The position numbers were made by a program, and so were the translations under genes. From a virus, in IMG/VR virus record IMGVR_UViG_3300019458_000021, positions 62,001 to 126,000 of that record: DNA of 64,000 nt. The stretch is one strand, 5' to 3'. The stretch's first letter is position 1. The number at the start of each line of letters is the position of its first letter. The notes under the pieces are model-generated. The model worked only from the letters and a program-made list of their open reading frames with translations, had not been told where the DNA came from and did not search any database. Below are positions 42,595 through 50,464 of this stretch, piece after piece.

Positions 42595-43674
42595 TTGAGC
42601 AAACAATTGCGGAAAATGGCCGCACTAACCGATATACACTTCGGTAAAAAAGCAAATTCACAGCTGCATAATGAAGACTGTTTACGATTTATCGATTGGT
42701 TTCTTATTCAGGCGCAAGAAAACAACTGCGATTACATTGCTTTCCTTGGTGATTGGAACGAGAACAGAAGCGCCCTAAACATTGCAACACTCAACTTCTC
42801 ATACCAGGGAGCAAAACGGATTAACGCCGTTGGACTCCCGGTCTTCTTTTGTATTGGGAATCACGACCTTTACCATCGACACACACGAGAAGTGTATTCT
42901 GTCGTTCCTTTCCAGGAATTCAAACACTTCCAAATGATCGATCAACCAATTCTCATTCCGGAGATCGGTGATGGAGCTGTATTCAGTCCATATCTTTTTC
43001 ACGACGAATATCCTGGAATGATGCAGTACTTAGACACACCGTTTTGGGCTGGTCATTTCGAGTTTCAAGGATTTCAAGTCACTGGATATGGTGTGAAGAT
43101 GCAAACAGGACCTGATCCAAAGTTGTTCAAAGGTCCGAAACACATCGTATCAGGCCACTTCCATAAGCGACAAACAATGGATAACATAGTCTACATGGGG
43201 AATTGTTTTCCAATGGATTTCGGTGATACGGGCGATGACAATCGCGGAATGATGATCTATGATCATGTTACACAAGAAATGACGTTCATCAACTGGGCCG
43301 ACTGTCCGAAGTATGTCAAGACAAAGTACACTGATCTTCTTGATGGAGTTGTTGATATTCCTGTTCAATCGCGTGTTCGTTGTATAATGGATGATCCACA
43401 CGCATCATTTGAGGAAATTACTTTTGTTCGAGCAACTTGGCTCGAGAAATACAACCTTCGTGAATTTATCATGGAGGAGACAATGCATCTTGATGAAGCG
43501 CGAACGTCTACAGTAACGACAGCTGATGTGAATTCGCTCGAGACAGACATCGATTCCGCTAAGGATGAAACCAACAGTTTCGACGAACTTGTCGTGCAGA
43601 TGTTGAATGACATCAAGAGTGACGCAATCGACAACACTCTTCTCATCGAACAATACAGGATGATTCCGTCATGA
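42595..43674 (+). CDS. 47: recombination nuclease subunit gp47 (SbcD/Mre11-like)
   Basis: 359 residues from the TTG at 42595, chosen because AAGGAG (42583-42588) is 6 nt upstream. An in-frame ATG at 42568 has no such site, and the first 9 codons from it would contain the ribosome binding site itself. Metallophosphoesterase motifs are complete: LTDIHFG (D-x-H), FLGDWN, IGNHDLYH, VSGHFHKR. T4 gp47 is 339 residues. With gp46 it forms the Mre11-Rad50-type complex that resects DNA ends in recombination-dependent replication. It overlaps gene 46 by ATGA. Confidence 0.92.
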   Translation: MSKQLRKMAALTDIHFGKKANSQLHNEDCLRFIDWFLIQAQENNCDYIAFLGDWNENRSALNIATLNFSYQGAKRINAVGLPVFFCIGNHDLYHRHTREVYSVVPFQEFKHFQMIDQPILIPEIGDGAVFSPYLFHDEYPGMMQYLDTPFWAGHFEFQGFQVTGYGVKMQTGPDPKLFKGPKHIVSGHFHKRQTMDNIVYMGNCFPMDFGDTGDDNRGMMIYDHVTQEMTFINWADCPKYVKTKYTDLLDGVVDIPVQSRVRCIMDDPHASFEEITFVRATWLEKYNLREFIMEETMHLDEARTSTVTTADVNSLETDIDSAKDETNSFDELVVQMLNDIKSDAIDNTLLIEQYRMIPS

Positions 43675-45617
43675 TCGAGTTCACGTCACTCACACTGCGA
43701 AACTTCCTCTCCTATGGTAACAACACAACGATTGTTAACCTCTCTCGTCAAAACACAACAACACTGATTGTTGGTGAGGACCTCGATAACACCGCTGATG
43801 GAAAGGGAGCAAACGGCGTTGGCAAGACAGCAATCATCAATGCGTTAACATATGCAGTATACGACACACCGATTTCGAATATTTCCAAGGACAACCTTGT
43901 TAACAATATCAACAAGAAGAACATGGAGGTTGTTGTTGAATTCAAAATGCCGAGTGGTGATCAGTACACAATTAAACGTGCTCGTAAGATGAAAGCTGGA
44001 GCAGCTGGAAACACAGTGTACCTGCTCAAAAACGAGGTTGATATTACACCAGATAGTGCCAATGCAACAAATGCACTGATCCAAAAGATCATCGGGATTC
44101 CTTACGAGTTGTTCATCCGCATTGTTGTGTTTTCAGCTGCTCACACACCGTTCTTAGATCTAAAAGCAGCTGACCAAGCCGCAATGATTGAAGAACTGTT
44201 TGGTTTGACAATGCTTTCTGAAAAGGCCACTTACCTTAAGGACATGATTCGCGATACTGAATCCAAGATTGCGATCCAACAGGTGTTGGTCGGTGAGAAG
44301 GAAAGGGAACGTTCTCAATATGACAAACAGGTAGAATCAGCGCGTCAAAGAATTGACGCATGGGTTTTAAAACATAATAAAGATGTCGGTGATCTTGTCG
44401 AAAAGGCAGCGATTTGGAAAAACGAACGAGAAGCCCGGCGTCTCGCAGCAGTTCAAAAAATCGAAGCGTGGGAGTCTGACCATTCGCGTGATGTTAAGAC
44501 GTATGAAGATAGGTTGATTATTCTTTCAGAGATTGACTTCAATCACGAACAGGATGTATTTGATGCAATAAAACAAGCAACTTCAGAACGTGATTCAATC
44601 GTTGCTGAACAACGAGAAAAGACTCGTGATAAAGCAACCCTTATGTCAAAGCTTCAGACAAACGAAAACGAGCTTGAGCATCTTCGGGACGCTAAATGTC
44701 CTCGTTGTTTCCAAAATATGCCAAATGCTACACAAGAGATTCAGAGGTGTGAAACACACTCAAACGAATGGATGGTAGCAATCGAACATATCCAAACTGA
44801 GCTTGCTGAACTCTCAACATCTTTAACAGTATGTGACGATAAAATCAAGACTTGGAAGATCAGCCTTCGGGTTCAAACCATCAACGATCTTGCCCAACTT
44901 CGAGCAGAAAAGGACAGTGCTAGTAGTAACCTGCAGCGAATTAAAACCGCTGTTAACCCTTTGATCGGTACTGATCTTGCCGTACTGGATGAAAAAAATC
45001 CTTATGTAGCTCAGCTTGATCGAGTAGAAAACGAGACAAACCCGCACATAGGTGCCTTCGACGAATTGCAAAAACTCGCACCACCAGCACCGGACTACAC
45101 AGCGATCAACTCACTAACAAAGGTTGTTGAACATCAACAGTTTCTGTTGAAGTTACTGACAAAGAAGGACAGTTTCGTCCGTAAGGCGCTTCTTAACAGA
45201 AACATTCCGTACCTCAACAATCGGCTTCAACACTATCTGTCACTGTTAGGATTACCACATAAAGTTGAGTTCACTCATGAAATGACAGCAAGGATCTCTC
45301 AGATTGGTCGCGAGCTGGATTTTGGTAATCTCTCGGCAGGTCAGGCAGCACGTGTGAATTTCGCACTCGCTCTTGCATTCCGAGATGTCCTCCAAGGTCG
45401 CCACGCAAAAATCAATGTGTGTATGCTCGACGAAGTGCTCGACCATGGATTGGATACAATTGGCGTCCAGGCGGCTGCGCGTCTGTTAAAGCGTAAGGCT
45501 CGCGATGAAGGACTTTCGTTGTACATCACCTCACACAGGGACGAAATTGACCGTGCTTTCGACCATACGATGACTGTGCAGTTGTCGAAAGGTTTCAGTT
45601 ATATCATCGAAGAATGA
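43671..45617 (+). CDS. 46: recombination nuclease subunit gp46 (SbcC/Rad50-like)
   Basis: 648 residues (T4 gp46 is 560). Walker A GANGVGKT (46-53) is near the N terminus. Two coiled-coil arms flank a zinc hook, CPRC (Cys343, Cys346). The C-terminal ABC part has the signature NLSAGQAAR (about 553-561) and Walker B VCMLDEV (Asp587, Glu588). It is the ATPase partner of gp47. Start and stop overlap the neighbouring genes, so the gp47-gp46-45614 trio is translationally coupled. Confidence 0.95.
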   Translation: MIEFTSLTLRNFLSYGNNTTIVNLSRQNTTTLIVGEDLDNTADGKGANGVGKTAIINALTYAVYDTPISNISKDNLVNNINKKNMEVVVEFKMPSGDQYTIKRARKMKAGAAGNTVYLLKNEVDITPDSANATNALIQKIIGIPYELFIRIVVFSAAHTPFLDLKAADQAAMIEELFGLTMLSEKATYLKDMIRDTESKIAIQQVLVGEKERERSQYDKQVESARQRIDAWVLKHNKDVGDLVEKAAIWKNEREARRLAAVQKIEAWESDHSRDVKTYEDRLIILSEIDFNHEQDVFDAIKQATSERDSIVAEQREKTRDKATLMSKLQTNENELEHLRDAKCPRCFQNMPNATQEIQRCETHSNEWMVAIEHIQTELAELSTSLTVCDDKIKTWKISLRVQTINDLAQLRAEKDSASSNLQRIKTAVNPLIGTDLAVLDEKNPYVAQLDRVENETNPHIGAFDELQKLAPPAPDYTAINSLTKVVEHQQFLLKLLTKKDSFVRKALLNRNIPYLNNRLQHYLSLLGLPHKVEFTHEMTARISQIGRELDFGNLSAGQAARVNFALALAFRDVLQGRHAKINVCMLDEVLDHGLDTIGVQAAARLLKRKARDEGLSLYITSHRDEIDRAFDHTMTVQLSKGFSYIIEE

Positions 45618-45991
45618 CAACGTTATATTTTGACGCTAATCTCAGACAGGAAGAGGCACCAATGTTGCCACGATTGCCTGTAGATACATTCCGACAACCA
45701 GATGTTGATACGGTTGTTGCACGTGATGTTGAAAGGATTATAACATTTCGACGGATGCCAGACCCGCTTTCCTACCGAGCCCGATACACGGTTGGAGGAG
45801 TTACGGTGTATGCAAAAGTACGAAAATGGCAAGTTGTCTCAAAAACAGCCGACGACGATTTCCAAGCCCGTTGGTATGATTGGATTGCTATAGACGACAA
45901 CAACTATCACGAAATTGACTGGTACCTTGAAGGATGTGTTCATCCTTTGATACATGATCCTAGACTAAGTGGTTTCGTGTTCCATGAATAA
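45614..45991 (+). CDS. small protein of unknown function downstream of gp46
   Basis: 125 residues, ATGA-overlapped with gp46. The sequence is well formed (DVERIITFRRMPDPLSYRARY, VYAKVRKWQVV, ARWYDWIAIDDNNYHEIDWYLEGC) with many Trp/Tyr/Asp residues, but no family is recognised. Co-expression with recombination genes is the only hint of role. Confidence 0.75.
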   Translation: MTTLYFDANLRQEEAPMLPRLPVDTFRQPDVDTVVARDVERIITFRRMPDPLSYRARYTVGGVTVYAKVRKWQVVSKTADDDFQARWYDWIAIDDNNYHEIDWYLEGCVHPLIHDPRLSGFVFHE

Positions 45992-45997
45992 TAAATA
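45992..45997 (+). promoter_or_regulatory. late promoter motif for the gene at 46019
   Basis: AATAAATATAC, 27 bp before the ATG. Confidence 0.55.
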
Positions 45998-46018
45998 TAC
46001 ACATATACGGAGAAATGC

Positions 46019-46333
46019 ATGAAACTTGACGAGCTCTTGTCCGAAAATGTGGTGTGGACGGACACTCTGGGACACCTAGTTGATCAAGCGGTCCACTACC
46101 ATTCACAAAACCCTCACGATGATGCAGCTCGAATTCTTCGCCACTACATCGCTCCAATGTTAAGTCACGCTCATGATCATCCGGCCGACATTGATGATCC
46201 TGAAGCATTTCGGACAGCTGTTCATACCCTTCAAACAAACTTTCCTAACCCTGTTGCGGATAGTTTGAAACAGGTCGTACATTTCCTGCATAACGCTATG
46301 CCTTACTACAAGGAAAGTGACAAGGGGATTTGA
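46019..46333 (+). CDS. small His-rich helical protein, unknown function
   Basis: 104 residues, preceded by ACGGAGA. It appears all-helical, with many His (QAVHYHSQNPHDD, LRHYIAPMLSHAHDHPADI). No family is recognised. Its own TAAATA promoter suggests late expression, perhaps in the particle or its assembly. Confidence 0.7.
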   Translation: MKLDELLSENVVWTDTLGHLVDQAVHYHSQNPHDDAARILRHYIAPMLSHAHDHPADIDDPEAFRTAVHTLQTNFPNPVADSLKQVVHFLHNAMPYYKESDKGI

Positions 46334-46338
46334 ATCCC

Positions 46339-46344
46339 TAAATA
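46339..46344 (+). promoter_or_regulatory. late promoter motif for the RuvC-like gene
   Basis: CTAAATAG, 27 bp before the ATG at 46366. Confidence 0.55.
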
Positions 46345-46365
46345 GTTCTCCATACGGAGAGCTAT

Positions 46366-46959
46366 ATGCAGAAGAAAGTATTCATGGGGATTGATCAATC
46401 CTACACAAGTTGTGGTGTTGTGTTAATCAACGAACAGAAAGAAGTTCTCAATTGCTATCGTATCACGTCTTCAAAAACTGACGACATATACCAACGCGCG
46501 CAGACGATCACTAACACAGTCAGTTCCTTGATTCAAAAGCATGACCCATACGTGATTGGTCTCGAAGGATTGGCATTTTCGAATTTCGGTAATGCCACAC
46601 GAGATCTCGCCGGCCTTCAATTTTGCCTGGTTCAGCGAATCCGTTACTACCACAATCACCACTACGGACCTGTTATAGTCGCTCCTAAGGAACTAAAGAA
46701 ATATGCATTCAAGGGCAACGCAACCAAAGACAACATGGTTGACAAACTCCCACAAGCCGTGTTAGACTTGTTCAAGGAGCACAACTTCAAGAAGACAACA
46801 GGGTTGTATGATGTAACTGATGCCTATTGGATTGCGTGCTATGCACAAGACAAACACAGACCCGACCAGACCTCCTCGTTATATTTCGTTTTTGATTCAC
46901 TAGTAGATCCGAAGCATTTCACAGCAGAACAGATCAGACAAGCAGTCCTCGACCTCTGA
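46366..46959 (+). CDS. RuvC-like Holliday junction resolvase
   Basis: 197 residues with an RNase H-like fold. Motifs in order: FMGIDQSYTSCG (Asp10), IGLEGLAFSNFGNATRDLAGL (Glu67) and YDVTDAYWIACYA (Asp149, Asp152). It would resolve branched DNA before packaging, a job done in T4 by the unrelated endonuclease VII (gp49). The late promoter fits that timing. Well supported as RuvC-like; the substrate is inferred. Confidence 0.85.
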   Translation: MQKKVFMGIDQSYTSCGVVLINEQKEVLNCYRITSSKTDDIYQRAQTITNTVSSLIQKHDPYVIGLEGLAFSNFGNATRDLAGLQFCLVQRIRYYHNHHYGPVIVAPKELKKYAFKGNATKDNMVDKLPQAVLDLFKEHNFKKTTGLYDVTDAYWIACYAQDKHRPDQTSSLYFVFDSLVDPKHFTAEQIRQAVLDL

Positions 46960-47274
46960 AACAAACAGATCAAATAGAAACATAGCCGAACAAACCCTAA
47001 CTGTCGGTGGCGTAGGAACAGAGTCCGTCTCTCGAGCCTCAGGAACGATGTCCTGAAAGTTGACCCGCTTGGGAGTGAAGCCCCCTTCACTCATGATTCA
47101 ACGTTTTGCGTCGCAGTTCTACCGCACTGTCGCGCGTGTTCATAAAACACAAAAAGGAGCGGTATGGTGTATCTTTTCAATATTGAAAAGAGAAATGATA
47201 GACGAGAACGTGAGCGTTCCAACGAACGCAGTGAGGAAGGACGCGAACAGTTCTGCTTCGCGTCAGCGAAGCAA
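46960..47274. other. non-coding region rich in inverted repeats between convergent genes
   Basis: No convincing gene. It holds at least five hairpins: TCAGGA/TCCTGA (47039-47056), GAGTGAAG/CTTCACTC with CCCC loop (47073-47092), a perfect palindrome centred on CAATATTG (47172-47191), GAACG/CGTTC (47206-47219) and GCTTCGC/GCGAAGC with GTCA loop (47255-47272). The last lies 3 nt beyond the stop of the minus-strand chaperone extension and may be its terminator. Confidence 0.6.
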
Positions 47275-47505
47275 TCAATATTGTGGATACATCTTTTTCG
47301 CTTCAACTTCGAGCCGTTTTTCAATAAACTCTACCATTCGCTGACGTTCAATAGCTGTTGTAACAAACATTGAGTCATACTGGACAGCACCACGCATGAA
47401 GTAGGAAATCTCTACCAATCGATCGATGATGCCTTCGCGCTCAGATTCCATCCGACTAAACATTTTTCGAATGTCATCATCAGTTCCTATTCTGAGCGTC
47501 AGGTA
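47275..47505 (-). CDS. -1 frame C-terminal extension of the gp26-type tail chaperone
   Basis: 76 residues beginning at the TAC codon reached after a -1 slip on the T7 run at 47505-47511. The text is well formed (YLTLRIGTDDDIRKMF, then LVEISYFMRGAVQYDSMF, then EFIEKRLEVEAKKMYPQY). The only in-frame ATG (47463) has no ribosome binding site at a usable distance, and the frame stays open and sensible upstream of it to the slippery run. This argues that the segment is made as a fusion of about 339 residues. See the finding on frameshifting. Confidence 0.7.
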   Translation of the reverse strand, partial: YLTLRIGTDDDIRKMFSRMESEREGIIDRLVEISYFMRGAVQYDSMFVTTAIERQRMVEFIEKRLEVEAKKMYPQY

Positions 47506-48293
47506 AAAAAACTTACTGGGTTGGCATTGATGTAAAGTTCAATCGCACCACCGCAATCGAGACATGCTCGGTGAACAATTCCATCCACGCCCCATTGACT
47601 GACTCGTTGAGCTGCTTGTTCAATCTGTCTTTTCCAACCGAGAGGAACCGCTAGAACCCACTGGCGAATCTGATCTTTGTCTGTGATTGTATCAACTGAT
47701 CGAATTACACCGGTGATTGTATCAACGACAAGTTTGATCGCTTCTTCTTCTGTCAGTTCGTTACGTTTCGTTAAAGCGGTCGTTTGATAAAGCTCAACGA
47801 TATGCTGGTATGTCAACGGTTTCAGAGTCACAACCTGTCCATTTGTCATCGTAAGCCTGTATTCATCTTTCACGATAGTCGGATCGACCATCTTTGCCGA
47901 ACGGATGATTTCGTTCAGGTCAATCTGATACGAGTGTTTCTTGGCGTGTTCACAATCATGCGTGAAGAATGCCTCCATTGTTCCTTCAAAAGATACCATT
48001 CGGAGGCAAATCATCAAATAGTCGACGTCCTTCGAAAGTAGTTCGGTTGGCTTGAGAATTTGTGGAATACAGCGCGAGAATACTTCAACAATAGCTTTGC
48101 CAGATAGAAGTTTGTCTGGCGTGCTAAACACAATCTCATCCATTGCGGTCATTGGATACACTTCAAGTTCACCATGCTTAACGTCCGGCGCAAGTTCGCC
48201 GTTCTCGTAGAACAAACCTTGCGACGGTAACTTAAAAGTTGCGCCAGGGATACGCAATTTTTCCATCAATGGATTTTCGTGGGTTTCACTCAT
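47499..48293 (-). CDS. 26: gp26-type baseplate hub / tail assembly chaperone
   Basis: 264 residues. It fits the T4 baseplate (gp26/gp51) family: FKLPSQGLFYENGEL, then GELEVYPMTAMDEIVFSTPDKLLSG, then VDYLMICLRMVS, and a C-terminal zinc-ribbon-like end (CLDCGGAIELYINANPVSFFT). The ATG follows AAGGAGATC. The frame ends just after AGT TTT TTT ACC TGA, a classic slippery context. It has a late promoter motif at 48315-48320 and is divergent from the tape measure gene. Confidence 0.8.
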   Translation of the reverse strand: MSETHENPLMEKLRIPGATFKLPSQGLFYENGELAPDVKHGELEVYPMTAMDEIVFSTPDKLLSGKAIVEVFSRCIPQILKPTELLSKDVDYLMICLRMVSFEGTMEAFFTHDCEHAKKHSYQIDLNEIIRSAKMVDPTIVKDEYRLTMTNGQVVTLKPLTYQHIVELYQTTALTKRNELTEEEAIKLVVDTITGVIRSVDTITDKDQIRQWVLAVPLGWKRQIEQAAQRVSQWGVDGIVHRACLDCGGAIELYINANPVSFFT

Positions 48294-48314
48294 ACAGATC
48301 TCCTTAACACTGAG

Positions 48315-48320
48315 TATTTA
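48315..48320 (-). promoter_or_regulatory. late promoter motif for gene 26
   Basis: GTAAATACTC on the minus strand, 22 bp before the ATG at 48293; back-to-back with the motif at 48339. Confidence 0.6.
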
Positions 48321-48338
48321 CAAAAGGGAAGCGTCCGA

Positions 48339-48344
48339 TAAATA
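48339..48344 (+). promoter_or_regulatory. late promoter motif for the tape measure gene
   Basis: GATAAATACG, 23 bp before the ATG at 48367. Confidence 0.65.
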
Positions 48345-48366
48345 CGCGGTATGAAGGGGTATTTTG

Positions 48367-50430
48367 ATGGCGGAAGCTAACATCGCAACACAACAAATCG
48401 CAGCTTTGGCTGAATCGTCACGGCAATTGGTTGCCGCGCACAACGCTGAACTGAAGGCGATGAAGCAGTACACAGATGCGCTGAATCAGTCAACAGAAGC
48501 GTTAGAAGCTTACGAGTTGGAGTTGACGAAGGGTCAAGAACTGACGGACGATGAAAACAAACTCCTTCAAAAAGCCCTTGTTGCAAAGCAAAAAGAACTG
48601 CAGATCACCAACAGCCTGAACGCAGCAAACAAGCGACTTCAGGACATGCTTCAGCAGCGCCACAAAATTGCTAAAGAGGATCCAACACTTGGAAAGGTTC
48701 ACAACAGACTTATCCGCGAGCAGATCCAACAGATCAGAACACTGAAGTCCTCTCAGGCTGCCGCTTCCGCTGGTTCCGCGGCGTCCGCTGCCCAGTTTGC
48801 AAAAATGATGAGTGGAGCCGTTGTAGCGCTTCGAGTTTTCACCGGCATTTTGGGCATCATCGTTGGTGCGATACTGGGTCAGTATGAACTCCAAAAGAAG
48901 TTGATGGTCGCCAACCAAGGATTCATCGAAGGAACTGACAACGCAACCCAAGCGTTGATGCGTCAACAAGAACTTGCAACACTTCGTGCGAAAGTTGAAC
49001 CAGTTGAATTTGCTAAAATCATTACATCATCTCGACAAATGGTCAACGCGTTAGGTGGTAATGCAAAGGTAGTTGATTTGTTGTCTGAATCACAACATGC
49101 ATTATATGCAATGACCGGCAACTTCGCCGATGCATTGAAAGCAGCAAACGATATCGCACAATCATTGATCTATAGTGGTTTCCGTCCAACGCAACAAGCA
49201 ATGGAAGCGTATATCCGCGACCTGAAAGACCTTCACATCCTCACAGGTAGAACCGAAGCAGAGCTTCGAGGAATGTTTGACGAGATTGCTAAAGATACCG
49301 ATTCACTCACGTTGTTGCGAGCAGCTCGAGAAGATGAACGTGAAGCAATCCTTGCATCACAACGAGCATTATTTAAGTTGGGTGTTGAAGCTGGTATGAC
49401 GGCTGAACAAGCTCGAGATGCGGCAAAGATGTTGAACAAGATGGTTGCCGCGAAGCCGCTGGAGCGTATTAAACAAGCAGCGAAAATGCGCGCATTTGGT
49501 GCAGCATTCGGTATTGCTGGAAGTGAAGAAGCAGCACGAGCAGTTCTAGCCGGACCAAGAGCAACAGCTGATCAGAAAAAGTCCCTGCAACAATTTAGCA
49601 TGGCGGCAACAAGCTTCGCCGATCAAGCACGAGGTGCAGGCATGGCAACAGAAATTGCTGTAACAACTCTCCTTGACAAGCTTGACCTTGAGCAGTATTA
49701 CGGACCTGGCAGCACATTTTCAACAACGTTAGGACAACAATTGCAAAACAATGCGGGTGATTTGCTGAAACAGTTCATTGACATTGCAAAGGATCCGCTC
49801 GCTAAAGTCGTACAGACAGAAGAATGGGCAAGAACACTTGTTGAATGGGCTGCTGTAAGTGGTGGTTGGTTAGCAATTATATCAAACCACTTGAAAGACA
49901 TTCTCGAAGCGGTTAGGGGTATGTGGGCTTCAATCAAACATGGGTTCGGTTGGGTAGGGGACAAAATGGCTGAATTCTGGCTCGGGTTCAAATCAGTATT
50001 TCTTGAGATGTTCTATGGACTTGCTGAGGCACTGGGTAAAGTTCCTGGTTTAGGTTCACTAACTGAATGGGCAACCGAGGGCAGAAAGAACCTAGATAAA
50101 GAGGCGTTGCGTATTGGTGCAAGTACTCAACCAATTGGTGATAGATCTGCGCTCGTGAAGAAAGAGCGTGAACTAGAAGAGCGCCAGAGGAAACTTGAAC
50201 AGCGGACTACCGCTGCTCCGGTTGAAAACAAACAGGTTGTTGATGAAGCGAAGAAAACGAATAACACACTTGAGAAGCAAAACGCACTGATGGAAGAAGG
50301 TAACGCTATTGCGAAGAAGACGCTCGAGCAAGCGACAACATCTGCAGCTGAAATCAAAGCACGACTTGAAGAAGCGGCAAGAATGGATGCGGCGAAACGA
50401 GGTCTCTCTTATCACGATCTCGTTCGGTAA
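48367..50430 (+). CDS. tail tape measure-like protein
   Basis: 687 residues from the ATG at 48367, preceded by GAAGGGG. The N-terminal ~150 residues are coiled coil. One hydrophobic segment follows (about 155-178, VVALRVFTGILGIIVGAILG), then a long helical, Ala-rich middle. A second amphipathic/hydrophobic zone (about 495-565) and a Glu/Lys coiled-coil C terminus complete it. This layout suits a tape measure (T4 gp29 is 590). At 1.5 angstrom per helical residue it would span roughly 100 nm. No sequence signature clinches it; position next to the tail chaperone supports it. Confidence 0.65.
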   Translation: MAEANIATQQIAALAESSRQLVAAHNAELKAMKQYTDALNQSTEALEAYELELTKGQELTDDENKLLQKALVAKQKELQITNSLNAANKRLQDMLQQRHKIAKEDPTLGKVHNRLIREQIQQIRTLKSSQAAASAGSAASAAQFAKMMSGAVVALRVFTGILGIIVGAILGQYELQKKLMVANQGFIEGTDNATQALMRQQELATLRAKVEPVEFAKIITSSRQMVNALGGNAKVVDLLSESQHALYAMTGNFADALKAANDIAQSLIYSGFRPTQQAMEAYIRDLKDLHILTGRTEAELRGMFDEIAKDTDSLTLLRAAREDEREAILASQRALFKLGVEAGMTAEQARDAAKMLNKMVAAKPLERIKQAAKMRAFGAAFGIAGSEEAARAVLAGPRATADQKKSLQQFSMAATSFADQARGAGMATEIAVTTLLDKLDLEQYYGPGSTFSTTLGQQLQNNAGDLLKQFIDIAKDPLAKVVQTEEWARTLVEWAAVSGGWLAIISNHLKDILEAVRGMWASIKHGFGWVGDKMAEFWLGFKSVFLEMFYGLAEALGKVPGLGSLTEWATEGRKNLDKEALRIGASTQPIGDRSALVKKERELEERQRKLEQRTTAAPVENKQVVDEAKKTNNTLEKQNALMEEGNAIAKKTLEQATTSAAEIKARLEEAARMDAAKRGLSYHDLVR

Positions 50431-50435
50431 CGAAA

Positions 50436-50441
50436 TAAATA
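50436..50441 (+). promoter_or_regulatory. late promoter motif for gene 20
   Basis: AATAAATAAT, 24 bp before the portal ATG. Confidence 0.6.
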
Positions 50442-50464
50442 ATCCTTGATATAAAGGCACATAC

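Noticed and set aside
46900-47094. 64-residue minus-strand frame starting MSEGGFTPKRV
   Set aside because: No ribosome binding site and it runs antisense into the end of the RuvC-like gene; the start lies in a hairpin.
47164-47373. 69-residue plus-strand frame with AAGGAG 4 nt before its ATG
   Set aside because: Second half is antisense to the chaperone extension and first half reads palindromic DNA (RRERERSNERSEEGRE). The ribosome binding site is tempting, but the product looks non-native.
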